Shown: positions 38,537-47,714 of the stretch, in pieces
Numbering within the stretch: position 1 is the stretch's first letter
How the letters are laid out: each line of letters begins with the position of its first letter
Source: Lentisphaerota bacterium
GTDB taxonomy: Bacteria; Verrucomicrobiota; Kiritimatiellia; CAIQIC01; Lenti-01
Length of the DNA: 64,000 nt
NCBI GenBank assembly: GCA_012514035.1
Contig: JAAZBB010000076.1
Span: forward strand, 1 to 64,000
Direction: 5' to 3'
Notes under the pieces: model-generated
Told to the model about the DNA's origin: nothing
The model's database searches: none
What the model saw: only the letters and a program-made list of their open reading frames with translations
Position numbers and translations under genes: made by a program

Positions 38537-39990
38537 GGTTTCCGCCTTTCCAAGGCCTCCCCGCCGCCCGCCTCCCCGGCCGCCCCCAGGGCCAGTTCCC
38601 GCAGCAGATCGTACCCCAGGGCCAGCAGCACCGGCCCAAGAAACAACCCAATGAAACCAAACGCGATCATGCCGCCGGCCACGCCGATCACCATGATCGC
38701 AAACGGCACGCCCTCCTCCGTCCGCCGGACCCGGTCGGAAGCGCCCGCCACGGTTTCCGGCACCCAGCGCCGCACGGCCGAAACCAGGAAGGGCGAGGCC
38801 AGCAGCAACCCGCAGGCGAACAGAAACAACCAGAGCCCGTTGATCAACGGGCCGGTCGCAAACAGCCAGATGCTCCCGCCAAGGAACGCCACCACGCCCG
38901 CCGAGGCGAAGGGGGTCAGCCCCACCGCCGCCGCCACGGCCACCCCGATGAGCCAGGGCAGGCCCGCAAAAGCCATCCCCGCGCCCACCAACAGGCCTGT
39001 GATGGCCCCCAGCGCCAGCGCCCGGCGGCGCCGCCAGACGACTCCGAAATCCCATGAACCCGCAATCAGGATTGGCCGCACCACGTTGTCGATGCCGCTG
39101 ATGATCACGCCGCCATACAGCAGCAGGCCGATGCCCGCGCCAATGCGTTCATTCCCCAGCAGCCACAGTCCCAGCGGGATCCACACCAGCGGCGGCCCCA
39201 GGGGCAGCATCCCCAGCACGAAAACGATCGCCGTGAACAGGGGGATGTTGGGCACATCAAACAAGGTGAATCCGATCGCCGCGGCCACGGCCTGCGCAAA
39301 CGCCGTGCCGACCGTTCCGCGCACCACGGTATTCAGGGTCAGTTCCATCCGCTGGCGCAGGCGCGCCATGAAGGGCCCCGCCAGCCGTTCCATCAAGGCT
39401 GTCCCCGTGTCGGCCACCGCCTCGCCGCGCAGGTAGAAGAAAAACAGGAAGATCAGGCTGAAGACGATCTGGAAGAGCCCGGCGCCGATGCTCACGCCCC
39501 GCTGCACCAGCCAGGCCACGGCAACCTTCGAGGCGTTCGCCGCCCAGCCCGTCAGGCGTGCCGTATCGCTGAACAGCTCTTCCAACGCGGTCCGGACCGG
39601 CTCCACATACTGGCTGAAAAACGGATGGGCCTGGAGCGCGGCCATCAACCGGGGAAAGCCCGTTTCCCGCAGGTCCTGGAACCGGCCCACCCCCCACGCC
39701 ACCACATCCAGCGACGAGGCCGCCAGCATCCACAGCGGGATCACCAGCACCAGGGTTGCCATCAGCGTCATCAGGCCGGCCGCGACCAGCGGGTTGCCTC
39801 CCGCCAGCCGGCGCTTCACAAACTCGAACACCGGCCAGGAGGCGAAGGCCAGGATCGCCGCCCAGAGAATCGCCGACACGAACGGCTTCAGGACCAGCAG
39901 GCAGAAAAAGACCAGCAACCCCACCAGGGCCACTCCCGCGGCCTGTTCGATCATTTTCCGGTTCTTGAGAGACAAGGATTCCATCGGCAT
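38533..39990 (-). CDS. AI-2E/PerM-family transporter
   Basis: About 485 residues, a polytopic inner-membrane protein of the AI-2E (PF01594) family with roughly eight helices. Family-like stretches include the central FRQRMELTLNTVVRGTVGTAF-type segment near RLRQRMELTL, then GLTPFASAGVVAFLGGSIWL toward the end. Members have been linked to autoinducer export or Na+(Li+)/H+ antiport; the role here is open. ATG 39990 is preferred; ATG 39984 is equally possible, and a GTG at 40020 would abut the mnmA stop. Confidence 0.85.
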   Translation of the reverse strand: MPMESLSLKNRKMIEQAAGVALVGLLVFFCLLVLKPFVSAILWAAILAFASWPVFEFVKRRLAGGNPLVAAGLMTLMATLVLVIPLWMLAASSLDVVAWGVGRFQDLRETGFPRLMAALQAHPFFSQYVEPVRTALEELFSDTARLTGWAANASKVAVAWLVQRGVSIGAGLFQIVFSLIFLFFFYLRGEAVADTGTALMERLAGPFMARLRQRMELTLNTVVRGTVGTAFAQAVAAAIGFTLFDVPNIPLFTAIVFVLGMLPLGPPLVWIPLGLWLLGNERIGAGIGLLLYGGVIISGIDNVVRPILIAGSWDFGVVWRRRRALALGAITGLLVGAGMAFAGLPWLIGVAVAAAVGLTPFASAGVVAFLGGSIWLFATGPLINGLWLFLFACGLLLASPFLVSAVRRWVPETVAGASDRVRRTEEGVPFAIMVIGVAGGMIAFGFIGLFLGPVLLALGYDLLRELALGAAGEAGGGEALERRKP

Positions 39991-40020
39991 TGATTTAGCA
40001 GAACCGGCCGGCCACCGCAC

Positions 40021-41127
40021 TCATATTCGGGCAGTCCGTTGGATCACGCCCGACACCAGCACCCGGTCGTCATCGTAGAATACCGCGATCTGTCCCGGCG
40101 TCACGGCCAGCTGCGGCTCATCGAATTCCACCTGCAGGCCATCGTCTGCCGCCGTCACCGCCGCCAGCGCCGCGGGGTGCCGCTGGCGGATCTGGACCCG
40201 GCAGCGAAAAGCCGTTGAAGGCATGGCGGCCAGCGCCACCCAGTTCAGGTCCCGGGCAACCAGATGGCGGGAATACAGTTCCGCGCGCGGTCCCACCACC
40301 ACGCGGTTGCGGGCGGCATCGATCTCCAGCACATACCACGGCGCCCCCCCCCCGCCCAATTCCAGGCCTTTGCGCTGTCCGATCGTGTAATGGATGATGC
40401 CCCGGTGCCGCCCCAGTACCCGGCCATCCTTCGTCGTGAAATCCCCCGGACGCGCATCGCCGTTCCGGAACAGCACCGAGTAATCCTCGCATTCGATAAA
40501 ATCCTGACTCTCCGCCCTTTCCGCCAGATCGGCCCAACCCAGCTCGCGTGCGATCGCCTTCACCTCGTCCTTCTGCAGGTCGCCCAGCGGGAAGATCAAC
40601 CCCGCCAGTTGATCCTGAGCGAGGCGGGCCAGGAAATAGGACTGGTCCTTGCCCGCGTCCCGGCCCCGCAGAAGCTGCCAGCGCCCGCGCGTATCGTCAT
40701 AATTCGTCCGGGCATAGTGCCCCGTGGCAAACTTATCGAACGCCACCCCTTGCGCCCGCGCCTGCTCGAGCAGGAACCCGAACTTCATCCGCTGATTGCA
40801 GCGAACGCACGGATTCGGCGTCCGTCCCGCCAGATATTCTTCCCGGAAATAGTCCAGCACGGTCCGCCGGTACTCTTCCGCCAGGGCCACCACTTGATGT
40901 TCGATGCCCACCCGCGCCGCGACCTCGCGCGCCGCTTCCAGATCCCGCGCCTCCCCCGGTCCAAAACAGCCCGAAATCCCCAGATCCGGAATCGGTACCG
41001 CTCCGTCCCAGATGCTCATGGTCAGGCCGATCACCTCCCATCCGGCACGCTTCAGCCGCCAGGCGGCGACAGCCGAATCCACGCCGCCGCTCAGGCCCAC
41101 CGCCACGCGCTGCCGCTTCTTGTTCAT
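40021..41127 (-). CDS. mnmA: tRNA-specific 2-thiouridylase MnmA
   Basis: Thiolates U34 of Lys, Glu and Gln tRNAs. The 368-residue protein has the PP-loop GLSGGVDSAVAAW (about 11-23), the first catalytic cysteine in RTPNPCVRCNQRMKFG, GHYAR, GKDQSYFLARL and the second cysteine in SQDFIECEDY. The ATG at 41127 begins at the conserved MNKKRQRVAVGLSGG. First gene of a four-gene operon; -10-like TAGAAT lies about 10 nt upstream of the start. Confidence 0.96.
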   Translation of the reverse strand: MNKKRQRVAVGLSGGVDSAVAAWRLKRAGWEVIGLTMSIWDGAVPIPDLGISGCFGPGEARDLEAAREVAARVGIEHQVVALAEEYRRTVLDYFREEYLAGRTPNPCVRCNQRMKFGFLLEQARAQGVAFDKFATGHYARTNYDDTRGRWQLLRGRDAGKDQSYFLARLAQDQLAGLIFPLGDLQKDEVKAIARELGWADLAERAESQDFIECEDYSVLFRNGDARPGDFTTKDGRVLGRHRGIIHYTIGQRKGLELGGGGAPWYVLEIDAARNRVVVGPRAELYSRHLVARDLNWVALAAMPSTAFRCRVQIRQRHPAALAAVTAADDGLQVEFDEPQLAVTPGQIAVFYDDDRVLVSGVIQRTARI

Positions 41128-41176
41128 CCGGGGTATTCTATCCCGTCCCCCGCATCCTGCTACCCTAAATCTCTCA

Positions 41177-41205
41177 TTGTCGCCCCGCCGCCTTTTTCGT
41201 AGGGT
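41177..41205 (+). promoter_or_regulatory. Putative promoter of the glycosylphosphotransferase gene
   Basis: TTGTCG (41177-41182) and TAGGGT (41200-41205) are spaced by 17 nt, and only 13 nt separate the -10 box from the ATG at 41219. The -10 hexamer is identical to that of the distal rRNA promoter. A very short or absent leader is implied. Confidence 0.4.
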
Positions 41206-41218
41206 TTCCGGCGCACCC

Positions 41219-42655
41219 ATGCAAGCGCCTCGCGACAATTTCGATGCCCTGTGCAGCATCCTGGCCGGCGTGACCGACGCGGTAGCCGCCTTTCTGGGAG
41301 TGTTGCTGGCCACGTGGATCCGCTTCGACTCCGGACTGGTGCCCCTCCATCACCGTGAAATCTTTCCGCCGCGGGTCATGTATGTGGCCGCCGCAATTGC
41401 GTTGGCGCCCATGCTGGTGTTCATTTTCCGGCAAGTCGGGCTCTACATCCGTCCGCAACTGGGTCCGTTCGGGGACAAGCTGCCGCGCATTGTGCGCGGG
41501 GTGGCGATTACGCTGTTGGTGGCACTGGCGCTCTCGTTCGTGGTACGCCCCGCCGACTGGCCGCCCTATTCGCGTGCCGTGGCCTTCATCTCGTTTTTTA
41601 CGGTCCTGGCGCTGGTGCTGCTGGAGCGCTTCGCTCTGTTCCGGATTGAGCTGCACTGGGCCCGCCGGACTGCGCCCATCCGCCGCATACTGATCATCGG
41701 GGTGGACGAGCTGGCCGCGCGCATTCGCCGCGCGCTGGAACGCGAGCCGCGCCTGCGCTCGCGCCTCGGCGGCTACCTCCTGCCCGCCGACCCCGGCGGC
41801 CGCCAGATCTCCCTCTCTCCCTCCATCTCCCCTGACCTGGTCAAGGGCAGCATCGGCGAACTGGAAAAAGTCGTGGCCACCGAGCAGATCGACGAAGTGA
41901 TTCTGGCCGATCCCGGCATTTCCCGGCACCGCCTGACGCAGATCCTGTTCCACTGCGAACGCAATCTCATTCCCTTCCGCATGGTGCCCGACCTTTATGG
42001 GGTGCTGACCTCGCGCGTGCGGGTCAACCACATTTCCGACATCCCCCTCATCGGCATGGCAGCCTGGCCCCTGGATGCCTTCTGGAACCGGGTTCTCAAG
42101 CGCGCGGAAGACATCGCGGGCGCAGTGCTGGGCCTGCTGGCCAGCGCACCTGTCATCCTGCTCATCGCTCCGCTGATCAAGCGCAGCTCCCCCGGCCCTG
42201 TGTTCTATCGCCAGACCCGCTGCGGCATCGCGGGCCGGTCGTTCACCATCTACAAGCTGCGCACCATGCCGGTGGACGCCGAGGAGGAGACCGGCCCGGT
42301 CTGGGCGCGGCCTGACGATCCCCGCCGGACCACCATCGGCCAGTTCCTGCGCCGGTGGAATCTCGACGAATTGCCCCAGTTCTGGAATGTTCTCAAGGGC
42401 GACATGTCTTTGGTCGGCCCCCGTCCGGAACGGCCCCATTTCGTCGAACAGTTCAAGGATGACATCGGCCACTACATGACGCGCCATGTGTCCCGGCCCG
42501 GCATGACTGGCTGGGCACAAGTCAATGGCCTGCGCGGCAATACGTCCATTCAGGATCGCATCCAATACGATCTGTACTACCTGGAAAACTGGTCGCTGGC
42601 CTTCGATCTTAAAATCCTGATCCAAACCCTCTTCAGCCGCCAAAACGCGTACTAG
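41219..42655 (+). CDS. Polyprenyl-phosphate sugar-1-phosphate transferase (WbaP/WcaJ type)
   Basis: A 478-residue initiating enzyme that moves a sugar-1-phosphate onto undecaprenyl phosphate in exopolysaccharide or O-antigen synthesis. The N-terminus has about four membrane helices and a CoA-binding-like domain (about 150-270). The C-terminal catalytic bacterial transferase domain starts near 285 with KRAEDIAGAVLGLLAS, SSPGPVFYRQTRCG, LDELPQFWNVLKGDMSLVGPRP-like sequence and RPGMTGWAQVNGLRG. The sugar cannot be read from sequence. It is followed by a glycosyltransferase gene in the same direction. Confidence 0.92.
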   Translation: MQAPRDNFDALCSILAGVTDAVAAFLGVLLATWIRFDSGLVPLHHREIFPPRVMYVAAAIALAPMLVFIFRQVGLYIRPQLGPFGDKLPRIVRGVAITLLVALALSFVVRPADWPPYSRAVAFISFFTVLALVLLERFALFRIELHWARRTAPIRRILIIGVDELAARIRRALEREPRLRSRLGGYLLPADPGGRQISLSPSISPDLVKGSIGELEKVVATEQIDEVILADPGISRHRLTQILFHCERNLIPFRMVPDLYGVLTSRVRVNHISDIPLIGMAAWPLDAFWNRVLKRAEDIAGAVLGLLASAPVILLIAPLIKRSSPGPVFYRQTRCGIAGRSFTIYKLRTMPVDAEEETGPVWARPDDPRRTTIGQFLRRWNLDELPQFWNVLKGDMSLVGPRPERPHFVEQFKDDIGHYMTRHVSRPGMTGWAQVNGLRGNTSIQDRIQYDLYYLENWSLAFDLKILIQTLFSRQNAY

Positions 42656-42676
42656 AGCCCCTGCCCCCGCATCAAC

Positions 42677-43381
42677 ATGCCCAAACCGCCCCTCAAATCC
42701 TGCATCCTCATCCCCGCATACCGGGAAGAAGCCCACATCGCCCCTGTCGTCCGCGAGGTCCTGGACTACTGTTCCGATGTGATCGTCATCGATGACGGTT
42801 CCCCCGATGAAACCGCCAAGATGGCCACCGCGGCCGGGGCAACCGTGCTGGCGCACGTGCGCAACCAGGGCAAAGGCGCCGCCCTGCAGACCGGTTTCGA
42901 TCACGCCCGCGAGCAGGGCTTCGACCTCGCCATCACCCTGGATGCCGACGGCCAGCACGCCCCGTCGGACATTCCGGCTTTTCTTCAGGCCTGGGAGCGC
43001 ACCCGCAGCCCGGTCATTGTCGGCAACCGCATGGGCAGCGTGGACCGCATGCCCTGGCTTCGCCGCGTTGTGAACCGGTTCATGTCCTACCTGTTGTCGC
43101 GCGTGATGGGCCAGTACGTGCCCGATACCCAATGCGGATTCCGCCTCTACCACCGCTCGGCCTTCCCCGAAGCCCTCTACGATAAACACTCCCGCCGCTT
43201 CGCCGCCGAATCGGAAATCCTGCTGCGCCTCTCGCTCCAGGGGCGCAAGATCGACGCCGTCGCCATCCAAACCCTCTACGGCGATGAACGCAGCAAGATC
43301 CGGCCCTTCGCCGACACCCTCCGCTTCCTCTGCATGCTGCGCCGATTTCGCAAAATCAAAAAGGAATTTCTCAACCCATGA
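42677..43381 (+). CDS. Family 2 glycosyltransferase
   Basis: A 234-residue GT2 protein beginning ILIPAYREEAHIAPVV, with VIVIDDGSPDETA and the metal/donor-binding DAD motif (D89-A-D91, LDADGQH). The layout is like DPM1-type polyprenyl-phosphate glycosyltransferases, without a membrane domain. It overlaps the next gene by 4 nt and lies 21 nt after the sugar-phosphate transferase. Donor and acceptor are not known. Confidence 0.9.
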   Translation: MPKPPLKSCILIPAYREEAHIAPVVREVLDYCSDVIVIDDGSPDETAKMATAAGATVLAHVRNQGKGAALQTGFDHAREQGFDLAITLDADGQHAPSDIPAFLQAWERTRSPVIVGNRMGSVDRMPWLRRVVNRFMSYLLSRVMGQYVPDTQCGFRLYHRSAFPEALYDKHSRRFAAESEILLRLSLQGRKIDAVAIQTLYGDERSKIRPFADTLRFLCMLRRFRKIKKEFLNP

Positions 43382-44124
43382 AACGCCTCCTTGCCCTCGT
43401 CCTCATATCCCTCTGCGCCATGGTTGGCGCGGCTCCGGCGCCCCTGAACCCGGATTCCCTGGACCCGGAACCCGCGATCCTGGAACGCGCCAGCGCCGAT
43501 CGCGCCGTGGCCGTCCCCCACCGCAGCACCGGACAGAAAATCGCTGACCAATTGCGGCAGATGGGTGTTTCCAAGGATGGCGTGATTGTCGCCATTTCCA
43601 CGCTCCCCATCGTCGAACTCCGCGGTGCTATCCCCGTCGGCCATGTCCTGCTGCCCGATGCCAACAAATCCACCCGCCTGGGCCGGGATGACCTGCAACG
43701 CTCAACGCGGATCTTCCTCTGGGCGGTCCTTGGCAACATGCTGCCTGTCCCGTTCATCCTGCTGCTCCTCGGCCCGTTGTCCAATTTGTGCATGCGAGTT
43801 CCCATCGGCCGGCGGTTCTTTGAATGGCTGTTCGCCCGCACCCGTCGCAAAACGGCCGACATCGAAAAATATGAAACCCTCGGCCTGACGGTCTTCGTGG
43901 CCATCCCCCTGCCCGCAACCGGCGCGTGGACCGGCGCCATGGCCGGTTGGTTGCTGGGCATGAGCTTCGCCCATTCCATGCTCTCCATTTTCCTGGGCGT
44001 GCTGATCGCCGGCGTCATCATGACGGCCCTGGCCCTGCTCGGCTGGATCGGGGCGACCATTGCCGGCATTGTGCTCCTTGTCATGTTTGTCGGCGTGCTG
44101 GCCAAAATCCTCCAACGGCCCTGA
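43378..44124 (+). CDS. COG2426/small multidrug export-type membrane protein
   Basis: A 248-residue inner-membrane protein with an N-terminal signal-like helix. The family core begins at VAISTLPIVELRGAIPVG, then ILLLLGPLSNL and PLPATGAWTGAMAGWLLGM. Members are named small multidrug export proteins, but the experimental basis is thin. It overlaps the glycosyltransferase stop by 4 nt (ATGA), so the two are probably co-translated. Confidence 0.85.
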   Translation: MKRLLALVLISLCAMVGAAPAPLNPDSLDPEPAILERASADRAVAVPHRSTGQKIADQLRQMGVSKDGVIVAISTLPIVELRGAIPVGHVLLPDANKSTRLGRDDLQRSTRIFLWAVLGNMLPVPFILLLLGPLSNLCMRVPIGRRFFEWLFARTRRKTADIEKYETLGLTVFVAIPLPATGAWTGAMAGWLLGMSFAHSMLSIFLGVLIAGVIMTALALLGWIGATIAGIVLLVMFVGVLAKILQRP

Positions 44125-44204
44125 TCCGCCCCCCCCCCACGATTCTGCGCTCGCCACGCCCCGGCCAGGGTGCCAGAATGCCGGCCTCAAACCGGGAGCC
44201 TGCC

Positions 44205-44915
44205 ATGAAGCCAAATATCCTTGTCCTGTTGATACTGTTTCTGGGCCTGCCGCTGGCCGGTGCGCAGGAAATCCGCACCTGGACCAGCGCCAGCGGCAAG
44301 ACGCTGGAGGCCGCGCTGGCGGACGTCAAGGGCGACCAGGTCGTTCTGCGTTCGCCTGCGGGCGAACTGATCCAAATCCGCTTGAACCAGCTCAGCAGCG
44401 CCGACCAGATTTTTGTCGGAAGCCACAGGACCGGCCGGCCTCCGGTCGCGCCGGGCGCCGGGGCGGCGGCACCCGAGGCCCCGGCCTCCCCCGTCCTGGA
44501 GGAATTGTTCGGCCGCCGCCTGGAAGGCGTCAAGGGCCGGCGCATGTCCACCGGCGAACTGGCCGGCAAGAAAATCGGCATCTATTTTACGGCTTCGTGG
44601 TGCCCGCCCTGCCGCGCCTTCACTCCGGAACTCGTCAAGGTCTACAACCAGCTCCAAGCCGACCACAAACCGTTCGAAGTCGTGCTGGTGACCAGCGACA
44701 AGGACGAACGGTCCATGGACAAATACATGAAGGACTACGACATGCCCTGGGTTGCGGTTCCCTTCGGCGACAAACGCATCGATCTGCTCAAGAAGAAATT
44801 CAGCGTCTCCGGCATTCCCAAGCTGGTGGTGATCGATGACGCCGGACAGATCCTGTCCGCCAATGCGCGCGGGGAAGTCACGGCCCAGGGGGTCCAGGCG
44901 TTTGACCGCTGGTAG
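44205..44915 (+). CDS. Exported SHD1-thioredoxin (nucleoredoxin-like) protein
   Basis: A 236-residue protein. A signal peptide (LLILFLGLPLAGAQ) is followed by an SHD1-like segment (about 22-68: RTWTSASGKTLEAALADVKG) and then, after a Pro/Ala linker, a thioredoxin fold with the redox motif WCPPC near residue 129 and VSGIPKLVVIDD. The arrangement resembles tryparedoxin/nucleoredoxin proteins and SHD1 fusions known in planctomycetes and verrucomicrobia. Probably reduces disulfides in the periplasm. Start at ATG 44205. Confidence 0.88.
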   Translation: MKPNILVLLILFLGLPLAGAQEIRTWTSASGKTLEAALADVKGDQVVLRSPAGELIQIRLNQLSSADQIFVGSHRTGRPPVAPGAGAAAPEAPASPVLEELFGRRLEGVKGRRMSTGELAGKKIGIYFTASWCPPCRAFTPELVKVYNQLQADHKPFEVVLVTSDKDERSMDKYMKDYDMPWVAVPFGDKRIDLLKKKFSVSGIPKLVVIDDAGQILSANARGEVTAQGVQAFDRW

Positions 44916-44953
44916 ACGCCGGGCGGACTGGTGCCGGACCCCGCAAAAGCCGA

Positions 44954-44977
44954 ACGGCATCCGTAACCGGATGCCGT
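44954..44977. terminator. 10-bp hairpin terminator at the end of the ribosomal protein cluster
   Basis: ACGGCATCCG (44954-44963) and CGGATGCCGT (44968-44977) pair perfectly around TAAC. Read on the minus strand it is followed by TTCGGCTTTT, giving a plausible intrinsic terminator 25 nt after the rplQ stop. It also lies after the thioredoxin gene on the other strand, without a T run there. Confidence 0.65.
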
Positions 44978-45001
44978 CGGACGCCTGGGCTGGACAACCG
45001 C

Positions 45002-45487
45002 TTATTTCTTGTCGTCCTTTTTGGATTTCTTGTTGGGTGGGGCTTCCGGAGCTTTTCCGGCTTTCTTCTCCGCCTTCTTGTCCGGCTTGGAGGCTTCCTC
45101 TTTCACCTTTTTGGCTTTCTTGGCCTTCGGGACAAAGTCCACCCACTCCAGAATGCACATCTCGCTGCTGTCGCTCATCCGCTTCCCTAGCTTGATGATG
45201 CGGGTATAGCCGCCGGCGCGTTCCTGCAGGGCCGGGGCGACGGCCCCGAAAAGCTCAGCCACAGCCGGCACATGTTTCAGGCGCGACAGGGCCAAACGAC
45301 GGGCAGCCAAGGTGCCCTTCTTGCCGACGGTGACCATTTTGTCGGCCAGGCGTTTGGCCGCCCGGGCCTTCGGCAGCGTGGTGGTGATGCGCTTGGCGAG
45401 GATAAGGTTGCTGACCAGACTGGCGAAGAGGGCCTCGCGCTGGGCGGTCGTGCGGCCCAACTTGACGGTGTTCTTGCGATGGCGCAT
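45002..45487 (-). CDS. rplQ: 50S ribosomal protein L17
   Basis: L17 lines the peptide exit region. The 161-residue protein starts MRHRKNTVKLGRTTAQREAL. The conserved domain ends about residue 118; the last 40 residues are an unusual Lys/Ala-rich tail (KAKKAKKVKEEASKPDKK). Last gene of the ribosomal supercluster, directly after rpoA. Confidence 0.96.
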   Translation of the reverse strand: MRHRKNTVKLGRTTAQREALFASLVSNLILAKRITTTLPKARAAKRLADKMVTVGKKGTLAARRLALSRLKHVPAVAELFGAVAPALQERAGGYTRIIKLGKRMSDSSEMCILEWVDFVPKAKKAKKVKEEASKPDKKAEKKAGKAPEAPPNKKSKKDDKK

Positions 45488-45506
45488 ATGCGGACTCCTG
45501 GCTCGG

Positions 45507-46514
45507 TTATTCTTCGGCGGGCTTGGACATCTTTAGCAGTTCCGCGTCGAAGGTCATGCCCAGCGACAATCCCAGCTCCGCCAGCTTCTGCTTGATTTCA
45601 TTGAGCGACTTCTTGCCGAAGTTGCGGTACTTGAGCATCTCGGCTTCGGTCTTCTGAGCCAGCTCGCCCACCGTGGTGATGTTGGCATTGTTGAGACAGT
45701 TCGCCGCGCGCACGCTCAACTCGATTTCGTTGACGCTGATGGCCAATTTCTTGGCCAGCTCCTCGCGGGCGGGATCCACCGCCTTTTCGCTCTCCTGGAA
45801 CTCGACGATGTCCTTGTCATAGTTGACAAACACGTCCAAGTGATGGCGCAGGATGGCGGCGGAAAGCGTCAGGGCCTCGTCGGGCGTGATGCGTCCATCG
45901 GTCCAGACCTCCAGCACGAGCTTGTCGTAGTCGGTGCGGCGGCCAACGCGGGTGTTGTCCACGGCATACTTGACGCGGCGCACGGGGGAAAAGAGCGAAT
46001 CAATGGGGATCAGGCCGATTTCCTGCTCCGCCTGCTTGTTCCACTCGGCCGGGCAATAGCCGCGCCCGATCTTGACCTCGATTTCGGCATCGAATACGCC
46101 ATCGGCATCCAGCGTGCAAATGTGCTGATCCGGCGTCAGGATCTCGACGGCGGGATCGGCCTGGATATCGGCGGCGGTGACGTCGCCCGGACCCTTCACC
46201 TTGATGCGCAGCATCTTGGGCTGGCGGATGTACATCTTCAGCAGGACCTTCTTGAGGTTCAGCACGATGTCGGTCACGTCCTCGACACAGCCTTTCAGGT
46301 GGCAGAACTCATGTTCCGCGCCCTGGATGCGCACGGAGGTGATGGCGGCGCCTTCCAACGACGACAAGAGGACACGGCGCAGGGAATTGCCTAGGGTGCG
46401 GCCGTAGCCGGCCTCGAAAGGCTCGGCGGTGAACTGGGCATAGGTGTCGGTGGCCGAGGCTTCGTCCTTGACGACGAACCGGGGCATTTCGAACCGGTTG
46501 AGGCGGGTATTCAT
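45507..46514 (-). CDS. rpoA: RNA polymerase subunit alpha
   Basis: A 335-residue alpha subunit. The N-terminal assembly domain includes GRTLGNSLRRVLLSSLEGAA, and the C-terminal DNA/activator-contacting domain (NNANITTVGELAQKTEAEML and FGKKSLNEI) lies about residues 268-320. A complete alpha-CTD implies normal UP-element recognition, in line with the A/T tract before the rRNA promoter. Between rpsD and rplQ as usual. Confidence 0.97.
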   Translation of the reverse strand: MNTRLNRFEMPRFVVKDEASATDTYAQFTAEPFEAGYGRTLGNSLRRVLLSSLEGAAITSVRIQGAEHEFCHLKGCVEDVTDIVLNLKKVLLKMYIRQPKMLRIKVKGPGDVTAADIQADPAVEILTPDQHICTLDADGVFDAEIEVKIGRGYCPAEWNKQAEQEIGLIPIDSLFSPVRRVKYAVDNTRVGRRTDYDKLVLEVWTDGRITPDEALTLSAAILRHHLDVFVNYDKDIVEFQESEKAVDPAREELAKKLAISVNEIELSVRAANCLNNANITTVGELAQKTEAEMLKYRNFGKKSLNEIKQKLAELGLSLGMTFDAELLKMSKPAEE

Positions 46515-46574
46515 GTGTTTCTCCTTCCAGCCCCGGGCGTTGGCCGGAGCGTATGGCGGATGGGTTGGACTTGG

Positions 46575-47201
46575 TTACTTCGAATAGAGTTCGACGATCA
46601 GCTGTTCGTTCACCACCGGCGCGATTTCCTCGCGGGTGGGAACATGCAGGACTTCGGCCTTGAAGACGCTCTTGTCGACATTGAGCCAGCTCGGCCAGCC
46701 CCGGCTTTCGGCCGCGTCCAGATGCGCCTTGGAATAGTCGCGGCTGCGCTTCACATCCCGCGCCTGGATCACATCGCCGGGTTTGACCTTGAAGGACGGA
46801 ATGTTGACCTTGATGTCATTGACGCGAACGTGGCCATGGCGCACGAACTGGCGGGCGGCACGCCGGGAAGGCGCCAGGCCCATGCGATAGACGATGTTGT
46901 CGAGGCGCATTTCCAGCGCCTGGAGCAGGATCTCGCCGGTGACGCCGCGGGTACGCAGCGCCCGCTGGAAAAACAGCCGGAACTGCCCCTCCTGCATGCC
47001 GTACATGTTGCGAAGGCGCTGTTTTTCCTGAAGCTGAATGCCGTAATCCTTCAGTCGGGGCCGGCGTCCGCCGTGCTGCCCAGGAATGGGATGGCCCTGC
47101 TCGATGGGGCACTTGGCCATGTAACACCGGTCGCCCTTCAAAAAGAGCTTCATGCCCTGCCGGCGGCAACGCTTGCACGCCGGTCCAATGTATCTGCCCA
47201 T
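46575..47201 (-). CDS. rpsD: 30S ribosomal protein S4, zinc-binding form
   Basis: A primary 16S-binding and assembly-initiating protein of 208 residues. The N-terminal cysteines (GPACKRCRRQG and DRCYMAKC) mark the zinc-containing type. The S4 RNA-binding domain (MRLDNIVYRMGLAPSRRAARQ) is at about 95-160. Confidence 0.97.
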   Translation of the reverse strand: MGRYIGPACKRCRRQGMKLFLKGDRCYMAKCPIEQGHPIPGQHGGRRPRLKDYGIQLQEKQRLRNMYGMQEGQFRLFFQRALRTRGVTGEILLQALEMRLDNIVYRMGLAPSRRAARQFVRHGHVRVNDIKVNIPSFKVKPGDVIQARDVKRSRDYSKAHLDAAESRGWPSWLNVDKSVFKAEVLHVPTREEIAPVVNEQLIVELYSK

Positions 47202-47228
47202 GGTAAGTTCCTTCCTGTCTTGAAATGG

Positions 47229-47699
47229 CTATACCCGCCGGCGCTTGCGCGCCCGGCAGCCGTTGTGCGGAATGGGGGTCAGGTCGCGGATGCCGGTGAT
47301 GCTCAGCCCTGCGGCCTGCACGGCACGAATGGCCGATTCGCGGCCGGATCCCGGGCCCTGCACCAGGATCTCCACCTCGTGCAGCCCGAACCCCAACGCC
47401 GTCTTGCAGGCCTCCTGGCACACAATCGTGCCCGCATAGGCGGTGCTCTTGCGCGACCCCTTGAATCCGCAGCGGCCGCCGCTGCTCCAGGCGATCACAT
47501 TGCCGCGCGGATCGGTGATGCTGACCGCGGTGTTGTTGAACGAAGCCAGGATGTGCACAACGCCCACGGGCACGTTCTTGGCGCCCTTGCCCCGGCGGCG
47601 GACCTTGGCCTGACCTTCGGCGGGGGCGGCTTCCGCACTGGCGGCGGGAGCGGATTCGGCCGGAGCGGCCTTCGGTTCATCTTTGATTTCTTCTGCCAT
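47229..47699 (-). CDS. rpsK: 30S ribosomal protein S11 with acidic/Ala-rich N-terminal extension
   Basis: A platform protein of the 30S subunit. The conserved part starts near residue 40 ([20 protein letters not shown]) and ends [10 protein letters not shown]. The first 35-40 residues are an extra Ala/Glu/Pro-rich stretch, so the protein (156) exceeds the usual 125-130 residues. A later start is not supported by any in-frame ATG. Confidence 0.95.
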   Translation of the reverse strand: MAEEIKDEPKAAPAESAPAASAEAAPAEGQAKVRRRGKGAKNVPVGVVHILASFNNTAVSITDPRGNVIAWSSGGRCGFKGSRKSTAYAGTIVCQEACKTALGFGLHEVEILVQGPGSGRESAIRAVQAAGLSITGIRDLTPIPHNGCRARKRRRV

Positions 47700-47714
47700 G
47701 GTGCGGTTCCTCTA

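Noticed and set aside
41174-43270. 698-residue minus-strand frame opposite the glycosylphosphotransferase and glycosyltransferase
   Set aside because: Antisense shadow across two well-supported plus-strand genes.
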